This document shows, piece after piece, positions 9,858-19,777 of a stretch of DNA of 64,000 bases. The translations under genes were made by a program, and so were the position numbers. Origin of the DNA: Filosporella fistucella (taxonomy: Eukaryota; Ascomycota; Leotiomycetes; Helotiales); the NCBI GenBank assembly GCA_030077755.1, contig JAQJZZ010000011.1, positions 868,001 to 932,000 on the forward strand. The letters run 5' to 3'. The notes below the pieces were generated by a model that ran no database searches, had not been told where the DNA came from, and saw nothing but the letters and a program-made list of their open reading frames with translations. Position 1 is the first letter of the stretch, and every line of letters starts with the position of its first letter.

Positions 9858-11663
9858 AGTTGTTTGGTTTGTTGTCTCATGCCAGGATAGGCTAGGAGTT
9901 TCTTTTGGCGTTTGGGCGGTATCATTCAGCTATGGCTGTTCATCATGAATTGAAAAGTGGAAAGTTGGGGAAGCAGAGATTTCAGAAGTTTTCTATTCTA
10001 TGGAGGATCATGGACCGTGACTCTGATGCCAGTTATTTTCTTCGGAGTCTGCATAATTTCCTGGCGGCAGCATAGCAGATATTGAGGTTTGACTCAAAGC
10101 ACTTCGATAGTAATGCATTGTCCCTTCAAATGCGACAGCTTGGCTTGATGCTAATTGTAACGTTGAAACGAATGTGATATTTTCCTCACGTAGTAACTTG
10201 ACAATACTCACAATAACATTGCACTATCCTAGCAATGATAAAATCCCAAGGAAACGCTGCACTTTCTAGATATTATACCTACTTATAGTCGTATTCGTAC
10301 TTCTCAAACTATAAATGTACCTTATGCTTAGATAGTAGAATTTGGGACTAGGGAAAATACCTCTCTTATTTGCACTTTTGAACCTATAAATGCGGCTTAT
10401 AGTTAGATAGTAGAATTGGGGAGATGGAAAACTACCTCTCCTATTCGCACATTTCAATTTATCAGAGCAGCTCGAGAGTAGATAGTAGAATCAAGGAGAA
10501 GGAGAAATACCTAAGAAGCAAGGAGATTAATACCAACTTTTGTCGCCGTCGTCAATTCCTCCCTCTGCCACTCTCCCATCCCAATCCATCACCTTGTACT
10601 TTCTCCAATCTACACTTTTCCAACATAACATTAGCATGAACAATAGAGATCTGACCAACCTGACATCCGGGATATGGACTTAATCCGGAGCCGAAACTCT
10701 CCAATCCTGAAACCGCCCTTTAAAGACGTTGTGGTGTTGATGTTTCGGAGATAACTCGGAGCCGGCGGAGGTAGCTTTTATAGTATTTGTTCAGTGGGTA
10801 GGCCAGCAGATTTGGAAGGAGCAAAGGTAAAGTGAATAAGGCGGGTGAATACAGAAGTTGAAAGGGAGAAGACGAAGTGAATAGATTTGAAGGTAAGGTT
10901 GAATAAAAGAACAAATAGATGCCGCGGAATAAATTTTGCTATATTCTACGCAAGGGGATCAAGCTTTCTAGTTTTGCTATATAGTATACAGGCGTATTAG
11001 AGAATATAGAAGAATATAGTAGTATTTTGAGAATATTGACAATTGTAGATTCTCAAAAGTACCGAGGCTTGTGGCAAGCAAATCAAGTAGTATAAACTAC
11101 ATTTACTTTTAGGGCTTTCAATCGCTATCTTGAATCTGATCACTATGAGAAGATTACAATTCTGTAGAATATCCAAGAATTGAATACACTACCAATCAAT
11201 CTCAAAAGCTTAAACCCTCCAGGCAGATTGAAATATTAATAATACTCTATAGTAAGCTTGGACATCTATTGACCTGTTGATGTAGGGTAATCGATAAAGG
11301 CTTCTCACCTCTACCGGACCACTTGCAAGATTCTAAGTTATTTCCGGCACATCCTTTCGGCATTCTAACACATTGCCCAATGATCGTCCCTTCTAATGAA
11401 GACTACAAAAGCGCTTTTCATCATAGTCACGTGGAGATTGTCAAACCCCCTGTTTCTCTCAAACCCAATTCCAAATCTCCATACGTCAGCATTCGGCCCC
11501 TCGTCTGCCCCGCTCTATTTATCTCCCCACCTCCCTCCCCTCACAAGGTTGAGCTTCTATGCAGTTACGAATTTTACTTTTACAATCAACCAAGACTTCA
11601 TCTCGAGCTTCGAGAAAAACCTCTCTCAAACCTCAATTGACAAGTACAAGAAGATACTACAAT
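9858..11663. other. AT-rich spacer with a 75-base tandem repeat
   Basis: It contains the 3 x 75-base array at 10299-10523. The stretch 10920-11250 is strongly AT-rich and stop-rich. The last 200 bases are the pyrimidine-rich promoter and leader of the hydrolase gene. No supportable gene was seen. Confidence 0.6.
10299..10523 (+). repeat. Three tandem 75-base repeats
   Basis: Units lie at 10299-10373, 10374-10448 and 10449-10523. Each carries a TTAGATAGTAGAATT-like core and an AATACCTCTC-like core. Units 1 and 2 are close and unit 3 is more diverged. The TATAAATG runs inside units 1 and 2 are by-products of the repeat. Confidence 0.85.
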
Positions 11664-12487
11664 ATGGCACCAGCGATGCACGGCCATAGCGCAGCTTGCT
11701 GCAGCATTCCCCCAATTGTCTCCAAAGGCTACGAGCCAAAGGGCAAATACCAAACAATCGGCGGACTGAAGACATGTAAGTTATCTACCCTGTCAATTGC
11801 TACAAGAAGCACAGCTCTAATACAAATTGTATAGATGTCACCGGTCCACCAAATGCCGAAAAAGCCCTCCTCTATATCTACGACATCTTTGGCTACTTTC
11901 CTCAATCAATTCAAGGAGCCGATATCCTCTCTACCTCAGATGAGCACAATCAATACCAGGTTTTCATGCCTGATTGGTTCCAGGGTAAGCCAGCAGATAT
12001 TTCCTGGTACCCACCGGACAACAAGGAGAAGGAGCAAGCATTGGGCAACTTCTTCCAAACTATCGGTGCACCTCCCACTACAGCTCAGAAAGTGCCCGGC
12101 TTCCTAAAGGAAATCGAGAAGGAACACTCTTCCATCCGCACATGGGGAGTTGTCGGTTTCTGCTGGGGTGGAAAGATCGTTTCTCTTACTACCTCTACAA
12201 CAAGCACACCATTCAAAGCTGCTGCTGAATGCCACCCGGCGATGGTTGATCCATCTGAGGCAGAGAATATCAAGATCCCATTGTGCATGCTAGCCAGCAA
12301 AGATGAGCCTGAAGCTGATGTTAAGAAATTCGAGGCTAATCTGAAGGGTGATAAACATGTTGAGATTTTCGCAGATCAAATCCATGGATGGATGGCTGCG
12401 CGATCAGATCTTGATGATGCTAGGGTTAAGAGCGAGTATGAGAGAGGATATAAGACTCTCTTGGAGTTCTTTGGCAAGCATTTGTGA
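11664..12487 (+). CDS. Dienelactone hydrolase-family alpha/beta hydrolase
   Basis: Exons 11664-11775 and 11835-12487 are joined across a 59-base intron (gtaagt..gtatag) and give 254 residues. The family hydrolyses lactone or ester bonds with a Cys-Asp-His triad. All three residues are visible: nucleophile Cys147 in GFCWGGK, Asp194 in ASKDE and His221 in QIHGWMAAR. The N-terminal block, with HSAACCSIPPIV and KYQTIGGLKTYVTG, is typical of fungal members, as is YIYDIFGY. There is no signal peptide, so the enzyme is probably cytosolic. Related enzymes act in aromatic ring-cleavage catabolism or in polyketide tailoring. No pathway neighbours are adjacent, so the substrate is unknown. Confidence 0.9.
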
Positions 12488-12889
12488 GTAAGACCTGCAT
12501 ATGCTGTTTGTCTGGGGTCTTCTAGGGAGTGATGCAGTAATTGGCAGAGGCATTGATTCGATTGCGGGGGATAGGAATGATAAAGGGTCGAGACTTTGAT
12601 GGTTGAATAGGAGCAATGAATCTTAGCCAGATGAATTAATCATTCTTAATCTCACATTCGTTGATCTCACTTTATAGATTGTCCAATCCCATTGTCGAAA
12701 AAGTGACACATTCGATTGTCCTCAAGCACAATCCTGTCAATCCAAAGTCAATTGTCTCTCGAATCCTGTCAATCCAAAGTCAATTAACTCTCAAATCCAG
12801 TCCATTGTCATTCCCACCCAATGCCAGTCTAGAATCAACTCCCCCTACTCTCCCAGTTCATCCTTCCACATCCCTAACCAAATCCCCTC
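12488..12889. other. Convergent 3' spacer
   Basis: This separates the hydrolase (plus) from the Dabb gene (minus). It contains a 32-base direct duplication at 12730-12793 and otherwise nothing recognisable. Confidence 0.6.
12730..12793 (+). repeat. Tandem 32-base duplication
   Basis: The unit AATCCTGTCAATCCAAAGTC plus AATT.. occurs at 12730-12761 and again at 12762-12793, with differences only near the 3' end of each copy. Confidence 0.85.
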
Positions 12890-13300
12890 CTAACTAATAG
12901 TCATCTCTACCTCCGGGCCATAATAAACAGTCATCACACCCTCAACGCCCAATCCCTTCGCTCCAGCCTTCAACACCTGATGCGCTTCACAATCCGTATC
13001 ATAAAATTTCATATCTTCCAAGCTCTTGAACTCAGATTTCGCAACTAGTGTGTAGCCTTGCGATCGAGGGTCGTCGTATGCTGGCCCGGCAGCCAGAGAG
13101 AGGATGTAGGGTTTGCCGTCCTGGGAGTGTGTGAGTTTGAGATAAAATAGACCGGGAAGAGTTGTGATTAGGGAATATGATATAAAGAATAATACCTTGA
13201 CTGCTGTTGATTTGAGGACTCTATACAAATCCAAGAACTTTGCCTGATTATCCTTTGAAGGGATCTTGAACATAGTGATCCTGATCACTTTTCCTGCCAT
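12890..13300 (-). CDS. Stress-response A/B-barrel (Dabb) domain protein
   Basis: Exon 1 is 13196-13300 (35 codons) and exon 2 is 12890-13120, joined across a 75-base intron (gtatta..cccag). The product has 111 residues. It starts MAGKVIRITMFKIPSKDNQ and contains the mixed strand-helix pattern of the small dimeric Dabb fold, including FKSLEDMKFYDTDCEAHQ and a C-terminal GVMTVYYGPEVE strand. The family includes plant stress proteins and small fungal enzymes of polyketide metabolism; many members have no known reaction. Length and N-terminal strand match the family. The unspliced frame stays open through the intron, which would insert 25 hydrophobic residues, but the spliced form fits the fold better. 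Confidence 0.8.
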   Translation of the reverse strand: MAGKVIRITMFKIPSKDNQAKFLDLYRVLKSTAVKVLFFISYSLITTLPGLFYLKLTHSQDGKPYILSLAAGPAYDDPRSQGYTLVAKSEFKSLEDMKFYDTDCEAHQVLKAGAKGLGVEGVMTVYYGPEVEMTIS

Positions 13301-16300
13301 TTTGTCTTCTGATTCTCTTTATTATGTATGAATTGCCTTCTAAAAGTCTCAAATCCGAGTTGGTAAATAAATAAGAATGGGTATAAGACGAAATATAAAG
13401 TCTCAAGATCGGATGTCCGAGAATGGGATGACGGGTCCGGAGATTAAGTTTTTTGACTCTTGGGAGCAGGAATTTCTTATAGATAAATTGATAGACAACG
13501 GAAAGATGAAGAGTAAAAAACACAAGTGGGATGCTTAACTTAAATATCTGACTGTAGCTAGGTAAGCTCAGCAAATGCTTCGTAGCTAGAACGTTGCGCG
13601 GCGGCCGGGTGGAGGTTGTGGACAGCGGGATTTCCAGGACCGCGGGGTTGTCGGAATGAGCGGGGTTGTTCCGCGAGTGCCCCACACTCAGGAACGAGAG
13701 TTTTACGGCTTGATATCGAGTTGATATCTCTTCGTCCTCACCCCATTTTTGGGCGGGAAAATTTCTGCTTTATATATGATGTTCTAGAGATATGTAAGAA
13801 TGATTGAGAACTGGTTTGAAGGTTATAGAATGCGCTATGTTGGATTCCGAGTCAAGTGATTGTTGTGTTGATTTACGTATCGGAGTCGCCCTTTTGCAGG
13901 GATGGGGTGGATTTCTTTGGTACTGGGAGTTGCGAGTCGAGAGATGAGAGGGATTAGAATGCTTGGTTTGTGCTTGACGGAAATACTCCAGGCGTTTGGA
14001 GACTGTCATGTGAAAATGTGATGTTATTATTCCGGTCGCATATAGCTTGACTAGGCAAGGTTGAGAATAATAGAGGAAGTGTCTTCTTTCTTCTATAGTT
14101 GTTTACTAACGCTTTGTCTCTTTGCTAATGATTGCTTCTTGTCAATGAGGACACGTTATCAAAAGGATTGAATTTCGCAATCGTCTCAACTCAATTCCTT
14201 TGCCTATTTTATTTCAAATGGGAGAGACACTTCGCATTAATGCGGTCAATGAAAATGCAAAATTGAGATGTTCAAAGTTTTGGCTTGGCAATTATTCCTA
14301 TAAAATCTACTCTTGGCAACTCTGTAGATGCTGAGATGAATTCACCCTATGTTCACTATCTGCATGTGACCTTTAAATATACATAGATTGATGTGCCGCA
14401 TCTTTCAGTGTATGTTACCATACCTCAACGACGATACTCCGCCGCGAAACCAATTAGCTCTTTTGTGAAGCGAGCGCTCATCCAATGATATTGAGTCTCA
14501 AGCTAAACTGGGTTGCTCAAGTAGTTAGTTGCACCCCTGGAGATGGCTGTAGAGGCTATTATAAAGTCATAATATCTTTAATTTCCCAATAATGGTTGGA
14601 TTTCATGCTAGTAGCATCCATATTAGGGTTGCCCTTCTTTCATAAAATCGGTGAAGAATGTTTGCCTAAATATCTCAGTATCTGGTAGACAATCTTACGA
14701 TACGGTTAGTTCCTTAGCCTCGCATTTTTAAACTTCCCTCGACGCCGCATACATGTATATCGTATTATACTATTGTCTTTTGTAACACTTGCTGCCGTTT
14801 ATAGGCTCTCTAGCTAGCCAATATCGTTACAGAGACACGATTCTATTTGCAACACTTGACTATACACTTTGAGATCTCAGCTATCATTGCAAATCAGTTC
14901 TCGATATGACTCGCATTTAGTTGATAACGAATCTCTTACCGAAGCTTTCGAACTCAATTTACGATTCACGAGTAGCAAGACACTATCCCATATTTCCAGT
15001 TCGTGCAAAGCCAATAGCAGGTGAATTTCACATGAATTACTGCAACATCAGACATCTTTTGAGGTATATAAACATTCAGGACCCCACTGACTTCTCCTTC
15101 TTAGCATCACACTACTTCTTAAGTCTTCTTCAAGCGATTTCAAAACCAAGTCGAGGTATTATTGCATTGCAAGTTCACCACACCCACCCTTCAAGTGTCA
15201 TGAGACAGACCGAAAATGGGAGAGAATGCGATGTGTATTCTCTAAAAACAGCAAGGCTGTGTTAAGACTAAGACTAACTACCTACAGGAACTATAGGGCA
15301 GGCAGGGCAGGCAGGTGCGGCCTGATATCAAGTGTTTAAGGGCATCGATACAGAGACTACGTATCAGAAATTACAACTCAATAAGATTTCCTTCGGAACC
15401 ATCAGCATTTGCATCCATCAGAACAGAAGAAGAGGCAGGCGCAGGCACAGTAGAGGCTGGAGGATACTTCGACGAGAACGGGGAGTGGCAAGCCTTGCCT
15501 CTAGCTGACCCATACGGGTAGTTCAATAGTCACCTCTCCGGGGCCCATAATCAACCAAGAACTCATGGCTTGCAACATTCTACGGCCCCGAGCAAGAAAG
15601 AAATACTCATGGTTCAAGTTCCAGCCGCCGCCGTGCTAAGTAAAGCGATAAGAAACACGGCGACAAACATAAGTCGAGAAGATAAACCGATTGCGTGCTC
15701 GCTCTATACGAACTTGCATAGAATGCGACTGCTTTTGCAAATCTGTCTGTCACGAATGTACGAATTAAATTCCTTCGATTGAGAAGTTCACCTTAATTAT
15801 TACGGAAAGAAATTGCGATGTATTATGGAACAGCGTTGAATCTCCTGGGTTTTTGCGGTAGGGTTACCGAAAAGCATTGAATTTGGTTTGCAGAACTTGT
15901 ACAACATCATTAGCGATGAATTTTGAAAATACAAGTCCTCCGTTGCTTGCAACAAAGTGCTTCAGCTTAAACAACTGACGCTCCGCTGGCCCTCCGGGGG
16001 CCACTGCCGTGGAGGCCGGGAAGCTATTATCAATATACTTGGTGAGCAGCTTTGAAAATCTGAGCCCTGAGAGGAGACCTCTTAGAGACCACTTCTCGTG
16101 TTAGCAAGAACTAAACAGTAAGAACTTGAATGATACCTCCAAAGTTCTCGAATAGAAGGTTTCAGCAAAGTACTCTTCTCTTTAAGCATTAGCATCGTGT
16201 GATAGTGCTTTTTGCCAAAATTTCCATTAGATCCCTAACCCCCCTACCAAAACTACCTTCACTTGGATTTACCTAAGAATTTATTGTAGCTGAAGCTGGA

Positions 16301-16808
16301 ATCTAGCACCGAAGTGCCTCAAAGCTGTTTCCGTATAAGTCCACAGGTCGATTGAGTCGTAAAGTCGCTGGAAATGCAGCTCAAAGTCTCGTTTGAGAGG
16401 AAGAAGTGAGGTTAGGTCAAAGCAGTAACCCCAACCCCCACTTATCGATTTGCTCGCTTCAACAGCCAACATACATGTCGGACAGAATTCATGGCGGATT
16501 TCGCTTATTTCTGGAACAACTACCAAAATTGCTAGCAATTGCACGACTTTACAAAATCACCACAAATAAACACCAAGTCTAATCGATCCCAGATTATAAC
16601 GTGAATATTGATATGATGTCTAGCATTGCCGAAACTTTTATCATAGCGTTGCTGCTCAAATTGGGAAAGTTTCCCAAAAATTGATAGTGATCCTCGGCAA
16701 ATTGAATCCGTCATGAATCTGTCCTCCACTTTTGAACCTAGCCCCCAATTCCCACACAGCCTTCCCACTTGTCCTTCATATACCCAGATAAGGCGCAGCA
16801 GTCCATAT
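13301..16808. other. Long AT-rich spacer
   Basis: No supportable gene was seen in 3.5 kb apart from a doubtful short frame at 15315-15521. A GGGCAGGCAGGGCAGGCAGG direct repeat lies at 15297-15316. Stops occur densely in all frames elsewhere. Confidence 0.55.
15315..15521 (+). CDS. Doubtful short frame, possibly a C-terminal exon
   Basis: This 68-residue frame ends in an ordered-looking acidic tail (GGYFDENGEWQALPLADPYG) unlike the surrounding AT-rich spacer. The tail could be the last exon of a small gene. No family, signal peptide or convincing upstream exon is visible, so it is recorded only as a candidate. Confidence 0.2.
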   Translation: MRPDIKCLRASIQRLRIRNYNSIRFPSEPSAFASIRTEEEAGAGTVEAGGYFDENGEWQALPLADPYG

Positions 16809-16938
16809 GGTCGGGTGGTGTAGTTGGTTATCACATCTCGTTAACAATCGCATTGTTTTCAAGCATTTCCAGTGATTAAACGCAAGTTTGATCCAGATTG
16901 CGCCGAGAAGGTCCTGGGATCGAGCCCCAGCCTGATCA
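16809..16938 (+). tRNA. tRNA-Val (anticodon AAC) with a 56-base intron
   Basis: The cloverleaf can be drawn by eye. The acceptor arm is GGTCGGG (16809-16815) with CCTGATC (16931-16937), including two G-U pairs. The D arm is at 16818-16834. The anticodon stem is TCTCG (16836-16840) with CGAGA (16904-16908). The loop reads TTAACA, then the intron, then C. The T arm is CTGGG (16914-16918) with CCCAG (16926-16930), and A16938 is the discriminator. The intron, 16847-16902, sits one base 3' of the anticodon, the standard position for eukaryotic tRNA introns. The internal A box is TGGTGTAGTTGG and the B-box-like element is GGGATCGAGCCCC. Confidence 0.9.
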
Positions 16939-17776
16939 TTATCTTTTTGGCGTTTCTGGCTATCTGAGGATATAGAAATGTTGCGTGGTTGATTTTCTAT
17001 TGATTTTTGAAGTTGTTGATGATGGGGGGTGAAAATTCTGATATTGCGGGACCTCGCTTATGAAAGGGGCGGTGGCGCAGTGCTGGTGGGGTTAAGCGAG
17101 AACTTTTATCGGGCACAACACCGAGAGTGAGAACATATTTTCTACCGCAGATATATTTTGTCGTTCTGCTCGGATTGAAGGAGGGAATTGAGCAATGCGA
17201 CTTTGCCAGTGCTTGTCTTTGAATTTCTGCGTTGCTCATTGCAGAAAACAAGGCGATAATTTGCGTCATCGCATCTCAGTAGAGCGTGTTCGATTAAAAG
17301 GCGGGAATTGAATAACGAGACTCTGCAAGGGCTTTTCTTCGACTTTCTCCCCTTGCTCATTGCAAATACCGGGGCGATAAAGTGTATCATCGCATCTTAG
17401 TAGAGACTCTTCAATTGAAGGGAGGGAATTGAGCAATATGGGTGTAGCAATTCACGTCTTTGAATTTCTCCCTTGCTGATTGCATGCAACGAGAGGCGAG
17501 TTAGTGTACGACCGCGTCTTCACAGAGTGCGCTCCCACTTCCGATGTATTCACATTAAACTTTTGTAACATTTAAAATCTTCCAACGCGTCACGACTTTT
17601 CCTTCGTCTTAACGATGTATGGCTTGCTCATCGCAGGCAACAAGTGGCGATAAATTGTGGCAGCTCATCTCAGTAGAGTGCGCTTCCATTTCGAAGTATT
17701 GACATTTGAAGTTGTGCAATATATACAATCTTCGCCCCTCTCCTTCTTCTCAAACACGCATCACACCCCATTGCAT
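16939..17776. other. Spacer filled by a diverged 120-base tandem array
   Basis: The stretch from the tRNA to the endoglucanase stop codon is occupied from about 17146 by the tandem array listed next. The first 200 bases hold nothing recognisable. Confidence 0.6.
17146..17753 (+). repeat. Diverged tandem array of about 120-base units
   Basis: Units open with TTGCTCATTGCA-like sequence at 17232, 17353, 17473 and 17634, giving spacings of 121, 120 and 161 bases, with a partial unit before. Shared blocks are GGCGATAAA, CATCGCATCTCAGTAGAG and GGGAATTGAGCAA. Units 3 and 4 share a different second half, so two subtypes exist. The last unit probably lies in the 3' untranslated region of the endoglucanase gene. 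Confidence 0.8.
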
Positions 17777-18915
17777 CTACATCAAACTCAACAACCCAGG
17801 CAAGATATCTGTATAAGCAATGCCACTTGGTGGTTCCATGCCATAGATATAAGTACCCCACCATGGTCCACCGCCCCACCATAAAGCACCCGTCCAGACA
17901 TCCGAATTGGCAGCCATATAAGTCAACATATCTTTGATAGCAGCCTTACACTGATCATTTGCACCACCTGCAAACTCTCCTAGAATCGCTTTCTTCTTGT
18001 TGGTCTTGAGCCACGCAGTTGCAGCCTTCAAGCGTTCCGAACCGATGGTTGCTGAAACACAGGCTGTGGATGTACCTGAGCCATCGGTATCAAGATATTG
18101 ATGCATTTCGTAGATAATCTTGTTTTGAGGGTCGGTGAGTCCGATGAGATTGGTATTCCCTGAGGAGGTAGTCCTATGTTGTTAGCGCATGCTAGTAAAG
18201 CTCAAGTGACTTACCATGTCCATGCACCACTATAGCTTGTTCCTTCCACGAAGATATATTGTGAGGTAGCACCTGCTGCTCTTACACCATCAATACATGC
18301 CTGATTCAACTTCAATGTGCTGGCAGTTCCCATGTCATGTGGCTCATTATTGCAGTCGAAGACAACTTTGCTGTTGTCCTTGAAAATGGTGGCGAGGGTT
18401 TTCCAGAATGCTTGAAAGCCGGCATAATCATCAATAACTTTGTTGTAGTAGCGACCAAAGTTGTGAGGGTCGAGGACAGCATAGGCTGATTTTGTGTTCG
18501 TGATGTAATTGATGAGATCAACCATAGGTTTCTGATATGTAGCATTGGTTGTGCCAGTCATTGATGTGGGTATGATACGTTCCATCATGATTGGAATTCC
18601 TGCGCATGTCAGCTCAAACTTAAACGGCTAGCAAATTCAACTTACTGAAAATGTTCATTCCCTTTCCAGCAAGAGTATCAATCGTTGATCTTTCCAAACT
18701 GTCAGTAAAGTTCTGTTCACGGAATGGGAAACATACGTGACAGGCCATGTGTAATCCTTTCCTAATTGGCCAGGAAGAGCAGTGTTTCCAAATTCAGCAC
18801 CAGACTCATTGATACCAAACCATTGAAAGTTCTTTGCTCTCTTTTGCTTCTCGGACGGTGCAGCTACAGCAAGTGCCGCCGTACTGGCAGCAACAATCAA
18901 AGTATCGAAACGCAT
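17777..18915 (-). CDS. Secreted GH5 endo-beta-1,4-glucanase (cellulase), no CBM
   Basis: Four exons (18737-18915, 18646-18689, 18215-18599, 17777-18173) close in frame to 334 residues. A signal peptide (residues 1 to about 19, ending AVAAP) indicates secretion. The catalytic domain carries [18 protein letters not shown], the acid/base Glu160 in [17 protein letters not shown] and the nucleophile Glu269 in ILGEFAGG. It ends shortly after the [11 protein letters not shown] strand. These are the marks of fungal GH5 enzymes that cut internal bonds of cellulose. There is no cellulose-binding module or linker, so the enzyme is a compact type. I chose the methionine at 18915, which begins the signal peptide; an in-frame ATG at 18933 would add six residues. 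A TATA-like run lies about 90 bases upstream. Confidence 0.93.
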
Positions 18916-19777
18916 TGCTAATTTTTCAAGCAATGATCGAGAGTTAAAACTGTCTAGGAGATTCTAGATGATCCAGCAAATTCCTTGAGGATACAAGACC
19001 AATATATAGACGAACAACATCTTCTCCATAATTCAGCCATTGTAAGCAATTTGGAGCTTAATCTTCCACCCAAACAGAATATATGATCTACAAGGGACGG
19101 GAAAAATCAAGTCCCCAGATCAGCAGCGCATGTTGATCTTTGGCAAGGGTAAATTCCATGTAAGGTTCGGAGCCGAGCTCAATGTGATATTTCACGGAAC
19201 GGGAGTTCCTGTATGAGGGGTACTCCCCCACATTTTGGCTTAAACATGAAACAATATGGATGCAGTGCCGAAAGTGAGGTACCGAATTGAAAAAACAAGA
19301 CTTCTAGAAGTGTTGGATTGATTGCGGCGTTCGGTTGGTTTTTCACGTGAATGCCTAGTGTTGTCTCAAGTGTTTGCTCGCTGAAGCTATCTCGACATCA
19401 AATTCAGTCCACTTCGACGCGTTGAGACGAAAACTCAAGAAAATATTCTGATAAATGCTCATGTAAGAATATATTACATATGTAAACTTCCGACAGCCGC
19501 GTATCATACAAACGTTCCATTCTTGTGGATTCCCCTGATCTCACTGGTCGTTTCGACATTACGGAATGTAGGTCTCCGCTTCTCGTGACCCTAGAGAAGT
19601 TACCACTCGGCAATACTCTCGCATTTGCAGGCAGTTACATGTATTCAGAATATACGATGATGATTGTTTCCAAATAAACGGCATCACGGGCCTATCAGGC
19701 AGATTTTGAATGTCTGGTGATGAAGTGAAAGATTATGGTCATGATTTCATACACAAATGCTTTCTACAGGGATATGC
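18916..19777. other. Endoglucanase promoter and 3' region of the monooxygenase
   Basis: This contains a TATATA run on the minus strand at 19003-19008, suited to the endoglucanase. The remainder is the tail-to-head gap after the monooxygenase stop. No gene was seen. Confidence 0.6.
19003..19008 (-). promoter_or_regulatory. TATA-like box of the endoglucanase gene
   Basis: TATATA on the minus strand lies 88 bases upstream of the chosen ATG (18915). This placement suits a core promoter. Inferred from position only. Confidence 0.4.

Noticed and set aside
16841..16846. Reading the tRNA as tRNA-Asn (GTT) rather than Val (AAC)
   Set aside because: The stem pairing TCTCG/CGAGA fixes the loop as TTAACAC, so the anticodon is AAC; GTT would leave U33 missing.
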